Of a stretch of DNA of 64,000 bases, positions 35,494-46,076 are shown one piece after another. This DNA comes from Dactylis glomerata (taxonomy: Eukaryota; Streptophyta; Magnoliopsida; Poales; Poaceae): assembly GCA_007115705.1 (NCBI GenBank), contig QXEO01000722.1:866098-930097 (forward strand), written 5' to 3'. The translations under genes were made by a program, and so were the position numbers. The notes under the pieces are model-generated. The model saw nothing but the letters and a program-made list of their open reading frames with translations. It did no database searches and was not told the DNA's origin. Numbering within the stretch: the stretch's first letter is position 1; the number at the start of each line of letters is the position of its first letter.

Positions 35494-36829
35494 TAGAAGT
35501 CTAGGCGACCGGGACCGCTTCCAGGTTCGGCCTCATGTCGCCACCCTCGAACAGATGGCTGACTCGCAGGAAAGGAGCCACGAGGATGCGGCGCTGAAGG
35601 TCTTCCGAAGCCATCGCCTCCTCCAAAAAAGAGCACGGTCAAGCCCGATTTTATTATCGTCACTTCCTCCGATGGGCCCTTCGAGCCTAATCGTCATGTG
35701 AGTTCGATTTCTTTGTTTTGCACTTATCGAGTATTACCTATCAGTAGCCCCCAAGGGTGAGTCTAAGTGTTTACACTGGGGCTTGCCCTCTTACACAAAG
35801 TCTTGATGCTAATTCTCATTGCCTCTGATATAGCCTATTTTAGAAAATCTCTCCAATATATATAAGAGCTACCTTGTGTTGGAGAAGGAAAACAAGCGTC
35901 TGTTTGCTGTGCTGGACGACATTCGCCATAAGTGATTTTTCCTTTGCCTGTCCTAAGTTCTTTGCTCGAAAAATTTCTTTAATTGCTTACTTGTCTTTGG
36001 GGTGACCAGAGGTTGTTGCTCAGGCCGCTATCTAGAAGTCTTTGCTAAAGGCCTAGGTGGACGACCTCGCAGCCGAAAATGCATCGTTGAAGACCAAAGC
36101 TGACGGTCTAGCTGTCGAAGAAGCCCAACTCAGAGCTGACCAGGCAAAGGCTCAAGAGCTGTTCAACAAGCGCTAGGCCGAAGCCGAGTCGAAGGAGAAA
36201 AGCCTTCAGCAGCGCCTGCAGACTATCCTCGACTCATTGTGCGGTAAGTTTATCCCTTGTCCGACCTAAAGTCTGCTAGGGTTGTTTTTTTCTGCTGATT
36301 AGTCTTTGCATTTCTTGAAGTTGCGGCCAAATTGGGCGCCGGGGAGATGACGGCAGAGCCCGTTGGATTGGAAACCAGCGTTGAAACCGCGGAGCATGTT
36401 TGCCAGGAGGTGCGGAACCTTCTGGCGAAGGTGCATTCGATGCTTGATCGCGTCTGCAATGTATCTGCTCCGGAGTCGACGAGCACTACCATGGCCGGTG
36501 TCCTTGAGGCTTTGGCATTGAGGGAGGACGGCGAGGACCTACTGATTGCCTTGGTTCACCGACAGGTAACCATTGGTTCCAAGTCTATCTTCTCTATGAT
36601 GAAGATGCATGGGGTCGAATGTGACATCGACAAGGTCACAGGCACCTACCCGAAGGGCAAGGTCGGCCACGACATATCTCCCAAAGAATACCTCGAGCGG
36701 GCTTGGGCATTATCTGAGCATCTAGCGCACTTCTTGGCGGAGATGAATGCTAAGAAGAAGGCTGCCCAGGAGCAGAGGCGTAGTGCGAAGGGTGCCTCGT
36801 CTAGTAGAGCTGCCGGTAGTTCGATCTAG
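35494..36829 (+). pseudogene. Antisense, intron-containing ORF of the TAT element (first gene)
   Basis: Runs opposite to pol. Coding-like blocks are separated by splice-type borders: block to about 35697 then gtgagt; 35834-35931 (EKENKRLFAVLDDIRHK) then gtgat; 36010-36243 (Ala/Lys/Glu-rich coiled coil, LAAENASLKTKADGL) with a clear GTAAGT donor at 36244; then 36321-36829 after a tttcttgaag acceptor, ending ...RAAGSSI at TAG 36827-36829. Three in-frame TAG codons (36033, 36054, 36174) sit where CAG would keep the coil, so this copy is dead. The upstream part is cut off by the ATH array. It resembles plant proteins annotated as 'putative gypsy type transposon', from memory. Function unknown. 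Confidence 0.55.
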
Positions 36830-37350
36830 TGTGCTTTGAGAGCTGAAGCTTTTGCTGTTGTAATGGATAATGTAGTGCTGACCTCTGTTTGTCGTGAACT
36901 CTCGAATCTCTTCGCGGCTTAAGTCGCTTTTGGCCTCTATGTTTTTAGCCGAAATCTTTGATGATTGGTTGTGCTATAATTATGACTTGTTTTGTGTAAC
37001 TGGGCGCCTCGTTTGCAGGGCACGCACATAGGGTCTGATGCCTGGCCCGTCTCATATGAAATAGCTGGCAGTTCCTCAGCTGTCGTCGAAAGGCGAGCGT
37101 CGTCTGCGGGCGAGCTATCCTTGATTCGGTCCTTGCGAGACAAGTTAAGGTGTACTCAATAGGAGTTGAAAAGGGTTACCGCCAAGGTCGACGTTGCTCT
37201 CTTGAAAGCTTCGCTAATTGCGGATGCGGAGCGATTCCTCCTTGGTGAGATCAAAAATCTTGGCAAGACAATAAAATGTAATTATTTTCGTGTCATTGAC
37301 GTGTTCTTCTTCCAGTCGGCTTCTTCTGATCACCTTTTTCTTGAATGCAG
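36830..37350 (+). other. Region between the two antisense ORFs of TAT
   Basis: About 520 bp. A short open piece at 37166-37260 (VDVALLKASLIADAERFLLG) may be an exon of the next gene, followed by intron-like T-rich sequence ending in a ttcttgaatgcag acceptor at 37350. The 36830-37010 part has no recognisable content. Confidence 0.4.
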
Positions 37351-37828
37351 ATGCGTGCCTTGATGATGAAGCTGAGGCTCGTCGCGTGAACGTGCATCTT
37401 CGTGCGGCCCAGACACATGCCAATTCGATCGCAGATAATTTCTGGGATGATCGCTCGAAGGCTGAGAAGTTGACTGTACTCCAACATCGGATTTCCCAGG
37501 CCGGGGCATTGCCTGAGACAAGCCGTGCGGCTCTTGCGATCGTTCATTAGGCAATGTTTCCTTTGAATGACCAGCCCGACGGCCTTCCTGCCTTGCTGAG
37601 CCGATTTGAGAATGGGGAAGCCATCTACCGCTTCGTCCGCGAACACCTCTGATGTGGAGCTCTGGTTTCCTTATCCTTCGTGCGGGTCCATTACCCAGAG
37701 ATCGACATGGAATTGGTAAAGAAGTTACCTCTGACGCCTAACGGTCGCGTTGACATGACCGCCCATTATTCTGCTTGCAGGCATGCCGCCGATTGTATAA
37801 CGGTACAGATCATTAATGAGAGCAATTA
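37351..37828 (+). pseudogene. Antisense ORF of TAT, second block
   Basis: After the acceptor at 37350 the frame reads DACLDDEAEARRVNVHLRAA and continues through TAG 37548-37550 (probable CAG ancestor), a TGA near 37651 and on to about 37828 (MELVKKLPLTPNG, then a terminal helix). Composition is acidic and helical, like the C-terminal half of Tat-lineage antisense ORF products as I remember them. It could be a second gene or a duplicated C-terminal part of the first. It carries at least two stops and has no known function. Confidence 0.45.
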
Positions 37829-37960
37829 GCAGAGAGCAGGTCAGGATCCTTTAGAGGCTTAGACCACACGCTGATGTAAGATGTAATTATGCCTTGTACA
37901 TGCTCTGTGAAGTCCTGTGTCGTTGCCTATTCGTGGCGTGAGATCTTGTGATGCGAGTTT

Positions 37961-38435
37961 GTCGAAGGGCGAAGCCCCTAGCCGTATGTCGAAGGGCGGA
38001 GCCCCCGAGCGTAGGTCGAAGGGCAGGGCCCTCGAGCATAGGTCGAAGGTTGGAGCCCCCGAGCGTAGGTCGAAGGGCGGAGCCCCCGAGCATAGGTCGA
38101 AGGGCAGGGCCCCTGAGCGTAGGTTGAAGGGCGGAGCCCCCGAGCATAGATCAAGGATGGAGCCCTCGACCGTAGGTCAAAGGGCGGGGCCCCTGAGCGT
38201 AGGTCGAAGGGCGGAGCCCCCGAGCGTAGGTTGAAGGGTGGAGCCCCCGAGTGTAGGTCGAAGGACGGAGGCCCCGAGCGTAAGTCGAAGGACGGAGCCC
38301 CCGAGCGTAGGTCGAAGGGCAGAGCCCCCGAGCGTAGGTTGAGGGGCGGAGCCCCGGGCGTGGGTCGAATAATTTTTAAGGCAAAGCCCCCAAGCGTGGG
38401 TCGAATAATTTTTTAGGCGAAGCCCCCGAGCGTGG
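37961..38435. repeat. 27-bp minisatellite (about 15 copies plus two 36-bp variants) in TAT
   Basis: Tandem units start GTCGAAGGGCGGAGCCCCCG and close with agcgtag, period 27 bp. The last two units (about 38364-38435) are longer because AATAATTTTTT is inserted after gtcga. Because 27 is divisible by 3 the array is open in several frames, which yields spurious repetitive ORFs on both strands. It sits between pol and the antisense ORFs, where Tat elements are known to carry variable tandem repeats. Confidence 0.9.
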
Positions 38436-38535
38436 GTTAGTGTGAACATCAACTTAGGATATGAGGAATCATACTTTATTTCTTGGTGCCGAAGGCACAA
38501 TATTGAGCGCGGACTGCTGCCGACGCCTAGTTATA

Positions 38536-38551
38536 GAGAGAGAGAGAGAAA
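38536..38551. repeat. (GA)n microsatellite
   Basis: Short GAGAGAGAGAGAGAAAGG tract between the minisatellite and the integrase C-terminus of TAT. Confidence 0.7.
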
Positions 38552-38567
38552 GGATAGTCTGTCTCCT

Positions 38568-38976
38568 CTAAGCGTATAAGCAGCGCAGCTGCGCGGCGTT
38601 CCACGGGTTCTGCTCGTCCACCCCTGTTTTGGGGTTGCGTAGCCAATATGCTCCTCCTGGGATGGCTTCATGGACGAGATATGGACCTTTCCATGGTGAC
38701 TCCAGCTTTGACGTGCTTGTTTGCTTGAGACGAAGCACAAGGTTGCCGGGCTCGAAAGATCGTCCACGTACCCGTCTGATGTGGTAGTTGCAGAGGCTTT
38801 GCTGGTAGACTGCTGATCGAGCGAGGGCGACATCTCGAGCTTCATCCAGCAGGTCAAGGGCATCTTCTAGTGCTGTTTGTGCATCTTCTTCAACGTAAGC
38901 TACCACATGGGGTGCGCAGTAACGCACATCTGTGGGTAGTACTGCTTCTGCCCCGAAGTGCAGGAGGAATAGCATG
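38568..38976 (-). pseudogene. TAT integrase C-terminal region
   Basis: Open on the minus strand to a stop at 38568-38570. It contains FGAEAVLPT and a long helix rich in Asp, Glu and Ala. Further on are RRVRGRSFEPGNLVL, a PWKGPY motif (GPF/Y-type module), and WNAAQLRCLY near the end. These are the usual landmarks of the C-terminal module of Tat/RIRE2-type integrases. It joins the 39546 fragment across the solo LTR: the preceding residues LWSLRTTPNSSTGY read straight into this block. Confidence 0.75.
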
Positions 38977-38981
38977 TAGCC

Positions 38982-39540
38982 TGATTAGGATCACGCCGAT
39001 GATCCTTGAGTTTTTGTCCCGATCTTTCACAGCGAGTCTACCCGGATAGAAATCTTCCAACAACGCGAAGAACGTCACTTGAAGAAGAGGAACGAATCCA
39101 GCAAGCAACGTGAAGCGAATCAACACGCCTCAAACCTGAGCCTGATAATCCTTGATGAACACAAGAACCTTCACAGCAATGTATTTGATAAACACGACAG
39201 TGCCGTTTCCCCGGAGGGATGATACACGGTGGAGCACACGATAGTTTTAGACTAAACAAGTGAACTCTCCTAAACCCTAACCTGCTGGCCTCCTTAAATA
39301 GATGGCCAGAAAACTGTTGGGCTTGGACAGGCCCAAACCCAAAACACAAATAAAACTAAGTGGCCCATAACATGACCTGACACACGAAATAACATAAACA
39401 GGTATATAAATTGCTGACACAACCTTAGACTAAATTATCTCATATCGTAGGTCGTCCTAGCGTGCCAATCTGCAATGAGCTTCCCTCATCTTGGTGGAGT
39501 CCTGAAATTGGGCTTCACCTCCTCCTTCGTGCCCATATCA
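38982..39540 (-). mobile_element. GYP-C solo LTR
   Basis: 559 bp from TGATTAGG to CCATATCA on the + strand (minus-oriented LTR), flanked by tagcc at 38977-38981 and 39541-39545. There is no internal sequence, so the element was reduced by LTR-LTR recombination after insertion. The U5 hairpin (38988-39005) is partly decayed. The last coding codons of GYP-C and the TATA equivalent are present but mutated. Confidence 0.92.
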
Positions 39541-39545
39541 TAGCC

Positions 39546-40490
39546 GGTAGAGGAGTTGGGTGTAGTTCGCAGACTCCAAAGGACTGATGATAATTCCTCG
39601 ACCCAAGCCCCTGCCGCACGTTTGAGGGGTCGAAGGAGTCGCTCCTTCAGGCCAGCGCAGACGAGCCCGTTGGCTTTCTCGACCTGCCCGTTGGACTTGG
39701 GATGCGCTGCCGATGCGTACTTGATCTTGATGCCGAGCTCTTTGGCGAATTCTTAAAACTCGCCCGAGGTGAAGTTAGTACCGTTGTCGGTGATGATACT
39801 TGTTGGGCACTCCATATTGGTAGATGATGGACTCGAAGAACTTGACCGCCGTAGTTGTTTCTTGGTTGGTGACCGGAGCTGCTTCGATCCACTTGGAGAA
39901 CTTGTCGACGGCAACTAAGAGGTAGGTGTGGCTGCCTCATGATGACCTGGGCAGAGGTCCCACTTGGTCGAGCCCCCATTGTGCGAAGGGCCAAGCCAAT
40001 GGTATGGTGCATAATTCCGATGCGGGTGCATGGGGCTTTGTGGCAAAGCGTTGGCAGGTGTCGCACCGTTCGACGATGTTCTTGGTGTCGTGAAGGGCCG
40101 AAAGCTAGTAGAACCCTGAGTGGAAGGCTTTGGTGACTAAAGTTCTGCTGCTGGCATGATGCCCGCAGGTTCTCTCGTGGATGTCTCATAGGAGGGCGAT
40201 TCCATCTTCGGGTGCTATGCACCGTTGGAGAACTCCTATGGTGCTGCGCTTATAAAGCTCTCCTTGGATTATCGTGAAAGCCTTGGAGCATCGCACGATT
40301 TGTCAATGGTGGATGGTGTCTTCTGGTAGCTTGCCTCTTATCAGGTGAGCAAGGTATGGCTTCATCCAGACTGCCTCGACCAGCATGATTGTGGCGGTTT
40401 GTTTGGACGGGTCTTCTTTCCCTGCTGCTGGAGCGGTTCCCAAATGATTAGCCCCCGAGCATGTTGCTAACGCTGGGTCGACGATGGATG
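39546..40490 (-). pseudogene. TAT integrase zinc finger and catalytic core, with upstream linker
   Basis: On the minus strand the frame shows HHCC finger residues ending CDTCQRFA (about 40060), then WGLDQVGPLP, VDKFSKWIEAAPV, TDNGTNF (about 39780-39800) and HPKSNGQVEKANG (about 39670-39710), that is the DDE core. An extra base just before TDNG shifts the frame, and stops interrupt the WGLDQ-VDKF and GEF-EFAKELG stretches, so the enzyme is inactive. The region 40240-40490 is a poorly conserved linker toward the second RNase H. Confidence 0.75.
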
Positions 40491-40495
40491 GCTTG

Positions 40496-41410
40496 TGATA
40501 AGGGGTGTCCCGATCTTCTCAGCGAGCGCGATGTAGATGGCGATGATGGTGATGAAGATAACTCGAGTGTCGCGGAGAACTCTCCGGCTAATCCCTGCTG
40601 CCAGCGCAACAGCTCTCAACCCTTTGGATATTCGCAACGTCACACGCTTGCGCACGTAGCCGCCGACCACGAAGCGGTAATGCAATTTACTAATTCCCAA
40701 TGGAACAGCAGATTACACTCAGACTTTCAGAAGAACGAACACCAGATCGATACGAATTGGTGCGAATAATTTCAGAGGAACACTTGGTTCTGTCTAGAAA
40801 CTAGGGTTTTGTTTAAACGTGGTCTCCGAGACTTGAGGGGGCGCCCCTGGCTACTTAAGGGAGGCTGGGGCGTCCTCAACATGGACCTGGCCCAAAACCA
40901 ACCTGGTTTGGGCCCAAACTGACTCGGTTCGACTCAAACGAGTACATACCGACCCATACATGGGTTCGGCCTATTTCTGGCACACATGCCATGAGTGTGG
41001 CGCGCCTTAGACGTGTAGACATCGTGTCGTAGGCTGTCCTAGTGCACCATTACGGACTCTCTCATGTCGACTTGACGTTCTGGTGATCTCCTGGTGCGCC
41101 TGCCTCCCTCTCCTCCCTCGCGCACTTGATCATCAAGTCTTGCTCTTCTTGCTGCGACTCATCTCCTCCTCGTGCAACGCTCATGTTATCAACAAACCTG
41201 ATCATACATAGATGCATAGACTTAGGCAGTATAAAGTTCTCATTAAATAAAAGATCAGGTTCAATTAAGAGTGAGTTCACCTGTTGTTCCAATAGCTTTG
41301 CACGTGCTCTTGTAATTGGTCCAATCCTAATCTCATTGGACTTCTTCGCAGCAACATCTTCATCAAAAGGAGTAGGAGATAATGGCGGTGTAATAGGGAT
41401 ATCCTCATCA
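40496..41410 (-). repeat. GYP-B copy 1, 3' LTR
   Basis: 915 bp. It carries the LTR-encoded polyprotein tail (to the stop at 41062). On the minus strand the purine tract GGGGGGAGGA (41411-41420) precedes it. This copy has six Gs where the other GYP-B copies have seven. Confidence 0.9.
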
Positions 41411-44400
41411 TCCTCCCCCCTTCAAAAGGCATTGACCTCGACGCTGCAAGGTCTTCACCTTCATACGGTGTCAAATCAGCAACGTTGAAACTATTGCTGA
41501 CGCCATACTCAGCTGTAGGAAGATCTATCTTGTAGGCATTATCATTGATCTTGGCAAGAACCTTGTAAGGACCAGCACCACGGGGCAGCAACTTGGACTT
41601 ACGTAGCTGTGGAAATCTATCCTTGCGAAAGTGAACCCAAACCATATCACCGGGCTGAAACAATACCTCCTTCCGCTTCTTGTTTGCATGATCTGCAGTA
41701 TACTTGCCTTTCTTCTCAATAGCCTCTTTAGTCTTCACATGTATCTTCCGCACAAAATCTGCCCTCTTTGATGCCTCCATATTGACTCGCTCTTGAATAG
41801 GAAGAGGCAACAAATCAAGTGGCGTAATGGGTTTGAAACCATAGACCACCTCAAAAGGACATAGCTGCGTGGTAGAGTGAACCGCCCTGTTATATGCGAA
41901 CTCCACATGCGGCAAACAATCTTCCCACTCACGCAGGTTCTTCTTGATCATGCATCGTAGCACTGTTGAAAGTGTACGATTTACCACCTCCGTTTGACCA
42001 TCAGTTTGGGGATGACATGTAGTGCTGAAAAGTAACTTTGTGCCCAGCTTTCCCCAAAGTGTCTTCCAGAAGTAGCTCATAAACTTCACATCACGATCAG
42101 AGACAATTTTCTTGGGTACTCCATGCAAACGTACAATGTCCCTGAAAAACAGATTAGCAATATGCGACACATCGTCGCTTTTGTGGCAGGCAATAAAATG
42201 AGCCATTTTAGAAAATCTGTCCACTACCACAAATATAGAATCATGGCCTCTTTTAGTCCTAGGCAAACCTAATACAAAATCCATGCTAATGTCCTCCCAT
42301 GGTGTAGTAGGTGCAGGTAATGGAGTATACAAACCGTGAGGCTTCAGCTTGGACTTCGACTTGTTGCATGTAATGTAGCGCTTGACAAACCTGTCCACAT
42401 CACGCCTCATCCTAGGCCAATAAAAGTGATCAGCTAGCATGAGTAGCGTCTTCTCACGCCCAAAGTGACCCATCAAACCGCCGGCATGTGATTCCTGCAA
42501 CAATAGCAAATGCACGGACGATTCTGGAACACATAGTTTGTTAGCACGAAACAAAAACCCATCATGGATGTGATATTTATCCCATGCTTTCCCACCAGTA
42601 CACATACTATATGGCGCTGAAAAATCATGATCAGTAGCATATAAATCACACAAGCTCTCTAAACCAGGAACCTTGATGTCTAATTGTGTCAACAACATGT
42701 TCTTCCGAGATAGAGCATCAGCAACCACATTGTCTTTACCCTTTTTATGTTTAATTATGTAAGGAAAAGACTCAATAAACTCAACCCACTTAGCAAGACG
42801 CCTATGCAAATTAGATTGAGCTTTCAGATATTTCAAAGCTTCATGATCAGAATGTATGATAAATTCTTTTGGCCACAAATAATGTTGCCAAACCTCAAGA
42901 ACTCTAACAAGCGCATACAATTCTTTGTCATAAACAGGATAGTTCAACCTCGCACCACAAAGTTTTTCAGAAAAGTAGGCAATAGGCCGACCCTCTTGCA
43001 TCAACACACCACCAATACCAATGCCACTAGCATCACATTCAATCTCAAATTGCTTATTAAAATCTAGTAGTGCAAGCAAAGGTGCAGAAGTTAATAAATG
43101 TTTCAGTTCATCAAAAGCATGATCTTGGGCTGCGCCCCATACAAATTCAACACCTTTTTTAGTTAACTCATTTAAAGGTGCAGCAACAGTACTAAAGTCT
43201 TTCACAAAATGGCGATAAAAACCAGCAAGACCATGAAAACTTCGTACTTGACTAACATTCATGGGAGTAGGCCAATTTTGAATAGCTTCAATTTTAGATG
43301 CATCGACTTCTACTCCATTTTTAGAAACAATATAACCAAGGAAGATGACCTTATCTTTGCAAAATGTGCACTTTTCAAGATTACCATAAAGCTGAGAATC
43401 ACGCAACACTTGCAAAACTTGTCTAATATGATCAGTATGGTCAGATTCATTGCGGCTGTAGATTAATATATCATCAAAGTACACAACCACAAACATGCCA
43501 ATAAAATTTCGCAAAACATGGTTCATTAATCTCATGAAGGTACTAGGTGCATTAGTTAAACCAAATGGCATGACTAACCACTCATATAAACCAAATTTTG
43601 TTTTAAAGGCAGTTTTCCACTCATCCCCCTCTTTCATCCTAATCTGATGGTAACCACTACGCAAATCAATCTTAGAGAAAACAGCAGCACCACTCAACTC
43701 ATCAAGCATATCATCCAAGCGCGGAATAGGGTGACGATATCGAATAGTGATGTTATTAATAGCTCTACAATCTACACACATGCGCCAAGTACCATCTTTC
43801 TTAGGAACGAGAATAACAGGAACAGCACAAGGGCTTAAGCTCACATGAATATAACCTTTGTCGAGTAGCGCTTGCACTTGTTTCTGAATCTCCTTAGTTT
43901 CTTCGGGGTTGGTGCGGTAAGGAGCGCGGTTTGGCAAGGTGGCACCAGGGATGAAGTCAATCTGGTGCTCAATGCCGCGCAAAGGGGGCAAACCAGCGGG
44001 GACCTCCTCTAGAAACACATCGTCAAATTCCTGCAAGACACTAGAAACACCAAAAGAAAGAGGAGTCATATCGTTAGAAACCAAAATCTCACCCTTGTAC
44101 ATAAGCACAAGTGGCATGGCTGTAGGATCCTCTCTAAATTCTCTCATATCTTCTTTGGTGGCTAGCAGGACTAGAGAATTCACTCGCTCACTCTGGTGTG
44201 GCTCTCTCGATGTGGCTGGGTGGCTCTCACTCACCGAAGTAATAGTCTCTCGTCTAGCTACTCTCTCATTCTCATGTTCTAAGTTCACTTCAGTTTTCTG
44301 ACGAGATTCATTTACAATATGCTGTGGAGACATAGGCTGCAAGTTAATTTTTCTTCCCTTGAACTCCAAATGATATGTGTTGGTGCGGCCATTGTGCAAC

Positions 44401-46076
44401 ACGTTGCGATCAAACTGCCATGGGCGGCCCAACAAGAGGTGACAAACCGTCATAGGAACCACATCAAACTCAATGGAGTCCTTGTATGGTCCAATCTCGA
44501 AATCAACTCGCACCATGTGGCTGACCTTCATCTCTCCATTGTCGCTGAGCCACTGAATATAATATGGATGCGGGTGCGGAATGTATTTCAGTTTCAGGTT
44601 TGCACACAACTCTTTGCTAGCAAGGTCGCGACAACTACCACCATCGATGATGAGTTTGCAAGCTTTGTCTGGTCCAACAAGTGCTTTAGTTTGGAACAAA
44701 TTGCACCACTGACTTTCAGATGTAGGAGACACATTCAGCACACGCTGTGAGCAAACTATGTTATTGGCGGTGGAAGGATAGGCATCAACACCGTCATGAC
44801 CAAAGTCATCATCATCAGAACCATCTGGATCAGCATCATCACCCGTCTCGTATTCATTGGTGTCCTCATTGACGATCATGACTTTTCTATTGGGGCAATC
44901 CCATTTAAAATGACCTTTGCCACCACAAGTATGACACTCCATATCACGATTACGTGTTGTAGACATGTTCGAACCCGTACCACTAGCAGCAGGTGCGGAT
45001 TTCTTTGCATTGGAATCGGATCGCGACGACGAAGGAGCACGAAAATCTGAACGGGAACTTGGTGTGGATGCAGCAGGCCGGGGTGTGAAATGGCTGCCCG
45101 AAGTAGTACGAGACTTAAACTGAGCTTCTTCGGCAAACTGGGCTTCAGCTTCACGTGCATGATGTAGCAGCTCATTCATATCACGATACCGATGATGCCG
45201 AACAATGCTCTTAATATTATACTTCAGACCATGGAGAAAACGCTGCAAGGTCTGCTCAAGAGGCTCACGAATGCGAGCTCGTTGTAAAAAAATCTCCATC
45301 TCCATATAGTACTCATTAACGGACATTGAACCTTGCTTCAATTGTTGTAACTTATCAAAAACTGAGCGGAGGTAGTTATGCAGAACAAAACAAGCCCGCA
45401 TCACTTCCTTCATATGGCGCCAAGTTATAATGGGCAGCTCGTTGTTTTCTTGACGTGTTTGCACAACGCTGTCCCACCAACGCAAAGCATAGCCATCAAA
45501 CTCTGAAGAAGCAAGCTTGATTTTCTTGTCCTCCGTATAATCATGAAGACGCCACAACTTCTCTATCTTCAACTCCCATGTGAGGTACTCTTCAACATTA
45601 GTACCACCCTCGAATTTGGGAATAAAAAACTTTGGTTTACCCAAGCCATCATCCTGCTGAAAAGGAACGCGCTGGGCACCAATGGGAACAAAACCACGGC
45701 CACGAAAAGGAGGACCATTGCCTCGACCATTACCACGACCGGCTGTAGCAAAATCCTCATTGTCGCCATGAGCACTCTCATCATCAGCATCAGCATGTGG
45801 TAGGGGTCGCTGCTCAACAGTAAGATGCAGTGCATTGGCAGATTGTGTCAACGCCTGGATGCTAGTTTGGAGATCATTGACTTGCACTTGCATATTATTA
45901 ACAGTAGCATCAGTGGCTTCTACTTTCATTTGGACAGCTTGAACATCAGAATCAATAGCGTCAGTTGTTCGTGTTATGATTCTTTCCAAATGATCACGAA
46001 GAGCTTCATACTCCCTCCATATGACAGGAGTATCATTAGGCTTTTTCTGCATCACATCAACATCACTAGCAGACAT
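41277..46076 (-). CDS. GYP-B copy 1 Gag-Pol polyprotein (about 1600 aa, tail frameshifted)
   Basis: Starts at the ATG 46074-46076 (MSASDVDVM); the upstream TTG codons are not conserved starts. Domains (residues from that ATG): Gag with CCHC knuckle 381-394, protease DGGS at 478, RT YFDD 866-869, RNase H acidic residues D1015, E1052, D1077, D1120, and integrase with HHCC finger, D1266, D1327, E1363 (35 residues between the last two) and a GPY motif near 1502. The first finger cysteine is Tyr (residue 1234, codon 42375-42377); copies 2 and 3 have Cys. One C is missing from the C-run at 41415-41420. The frame therefore leaves the normal tail after EGG and ends at 41277, and the proper tail remains open separately (41062-41292). 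Confidence 0.92.
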   Translation of the reverse strand: MSASDVDVMQKKPNDTPVIWREYEALRDHLERIITRTTDAIDSDVQAVQMKVEATDATVNNMQVQVNDLQTSIQALTQSANALHLTVEQRPLPHADADDESAHGDNEDFATAGRGNGRGNGPPFRGRGFVPIGAQRVPFQQDDGLGKPKFFIPKFEGGTNVEEYLTWELKIEKLWRLHDYTEDKKIKLASSEFDGYALRWWDSVVQTRQENNELPIITWRHMKEVMRACFVLHNYLRSVFDKLQQLKQGSMSVNEYYMEMEIFLQRARIREPLEQTLQRFLHGLKYNIKSIVRHHRYRDMNELLHHAREAEAQFAEEAQFKSRTTSGSHFTPRPAASTPSSRSDFRAPSSSRSDSNAKKSAPAASGTGSNMSTTRNRDMECHTCGGKGHFKWDCPNRKVMIVNEDTNEYETGDDADPDGSDDDDFGHDGVDAYPSTANNIVCSQRVLNVSPTSESQWCNLFQTKALVGPDKACKLIIDGGSCRDLASKELCANLKLKYIPHPHPYYIQWLSDNGEMKVSHMVRVDFEIGPYKDSIEFDVVPMTVCHLLLGRPWQFDRNVLHNGRTNTYHLEFKGRKINLQPMSPQHIVNESRQKTEVNLEHENERVARRETITSVSESHPATSREPHQSERVNSLVLLATKEDMREFREDPTAMPLVLMYKGEILVSNDMTPLSFGVSSVLQEFDDVFLEEVPAGLPPLRGIEHQIDFIPGATLPNRAPYRTNPEETKEIQKQVQALLDKGYIHVSLSPCAVPVILVPKKDGTWRMCVDCRAINNITIRYRHPIPRLDDMLDELSGAAVFSKIDLRSGYHQIRMKEGDEWKTAFKTKFGLYEWLVMPFGLTNAPSTFMRLMNHVLRNFIGMFVVVYFDDILIYSRNESDHTDHIRQVLQVLRDSQLYGNLEKCTFCKDKVIFLGYIVSKNGVEVDASKIEAIQNWPTPMNVSQVRSFHGLAGFYRHFVKDFSTVAAPLNELTKKGVEFVWGAAQDHAFDELKHLLTSAPLLALLDFNKQFEIECDASGIGIGGVLMQEGRPIAYFSEKLCGARLNYPVYDKELYALVRVLEVWQHYLWPKEFIIHSDHEALKYLKAQSNLHRRLAKWVEFIESFPYIIKHKKGKDNVVADALSRKNMLLTQLDIKVPGLESLCDLYATDHDFSAPYSMCTGGKAWDKYHIHDGFLFRANKLCVPESSVHLLLLQESHAGGLMGHFGREKTLLMLADHFYWPRMRRDVDRFVKRYITCNKSKSKLKPHGLYTPLPAPTTPWEDISMDFVLGLPRTKRGHDSIFVVVDRFSKMAHFIACHKSDDVSHIANLFFRDIVRLHGVPKKIVSDRDVKFMSYFWKTLWGKLGTKLLFSTTCHPQTDGQTEVVNRTLSTVLRCMIKKNLREWEDCLPHVEFAYNRAVHSTTQLCPFEVVYGFKPITPLDLLPLPIQERVNMEASKRADFVRKIHVKTKEAIEKKGKYTADHANKKRKEVLFQPGDMVWVHFRKDRFPQLRKSKLLPRGAGPYKVLAKINDNAYKIDLPTAEYGVSNSFNVADLTPYEGEDLAASRSMPFEGGRMMRISLLHRHYLLLLLMKMLLRRSPMRLGLDQLQEHVQSYWNNR

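Noticed and set aside
37961..38435. CRISPR-like array
   Set aside because: Units are contiguous 27-bp tandem repeats with no unique spacers, in a plant retrotransposon.
37887..38500. Repetitive Arg/Gly/Pro-rich ORFs on both strands
   Set aside because: They are translations of the 27-bp minisatellite, open only because the period is a multiple of three.
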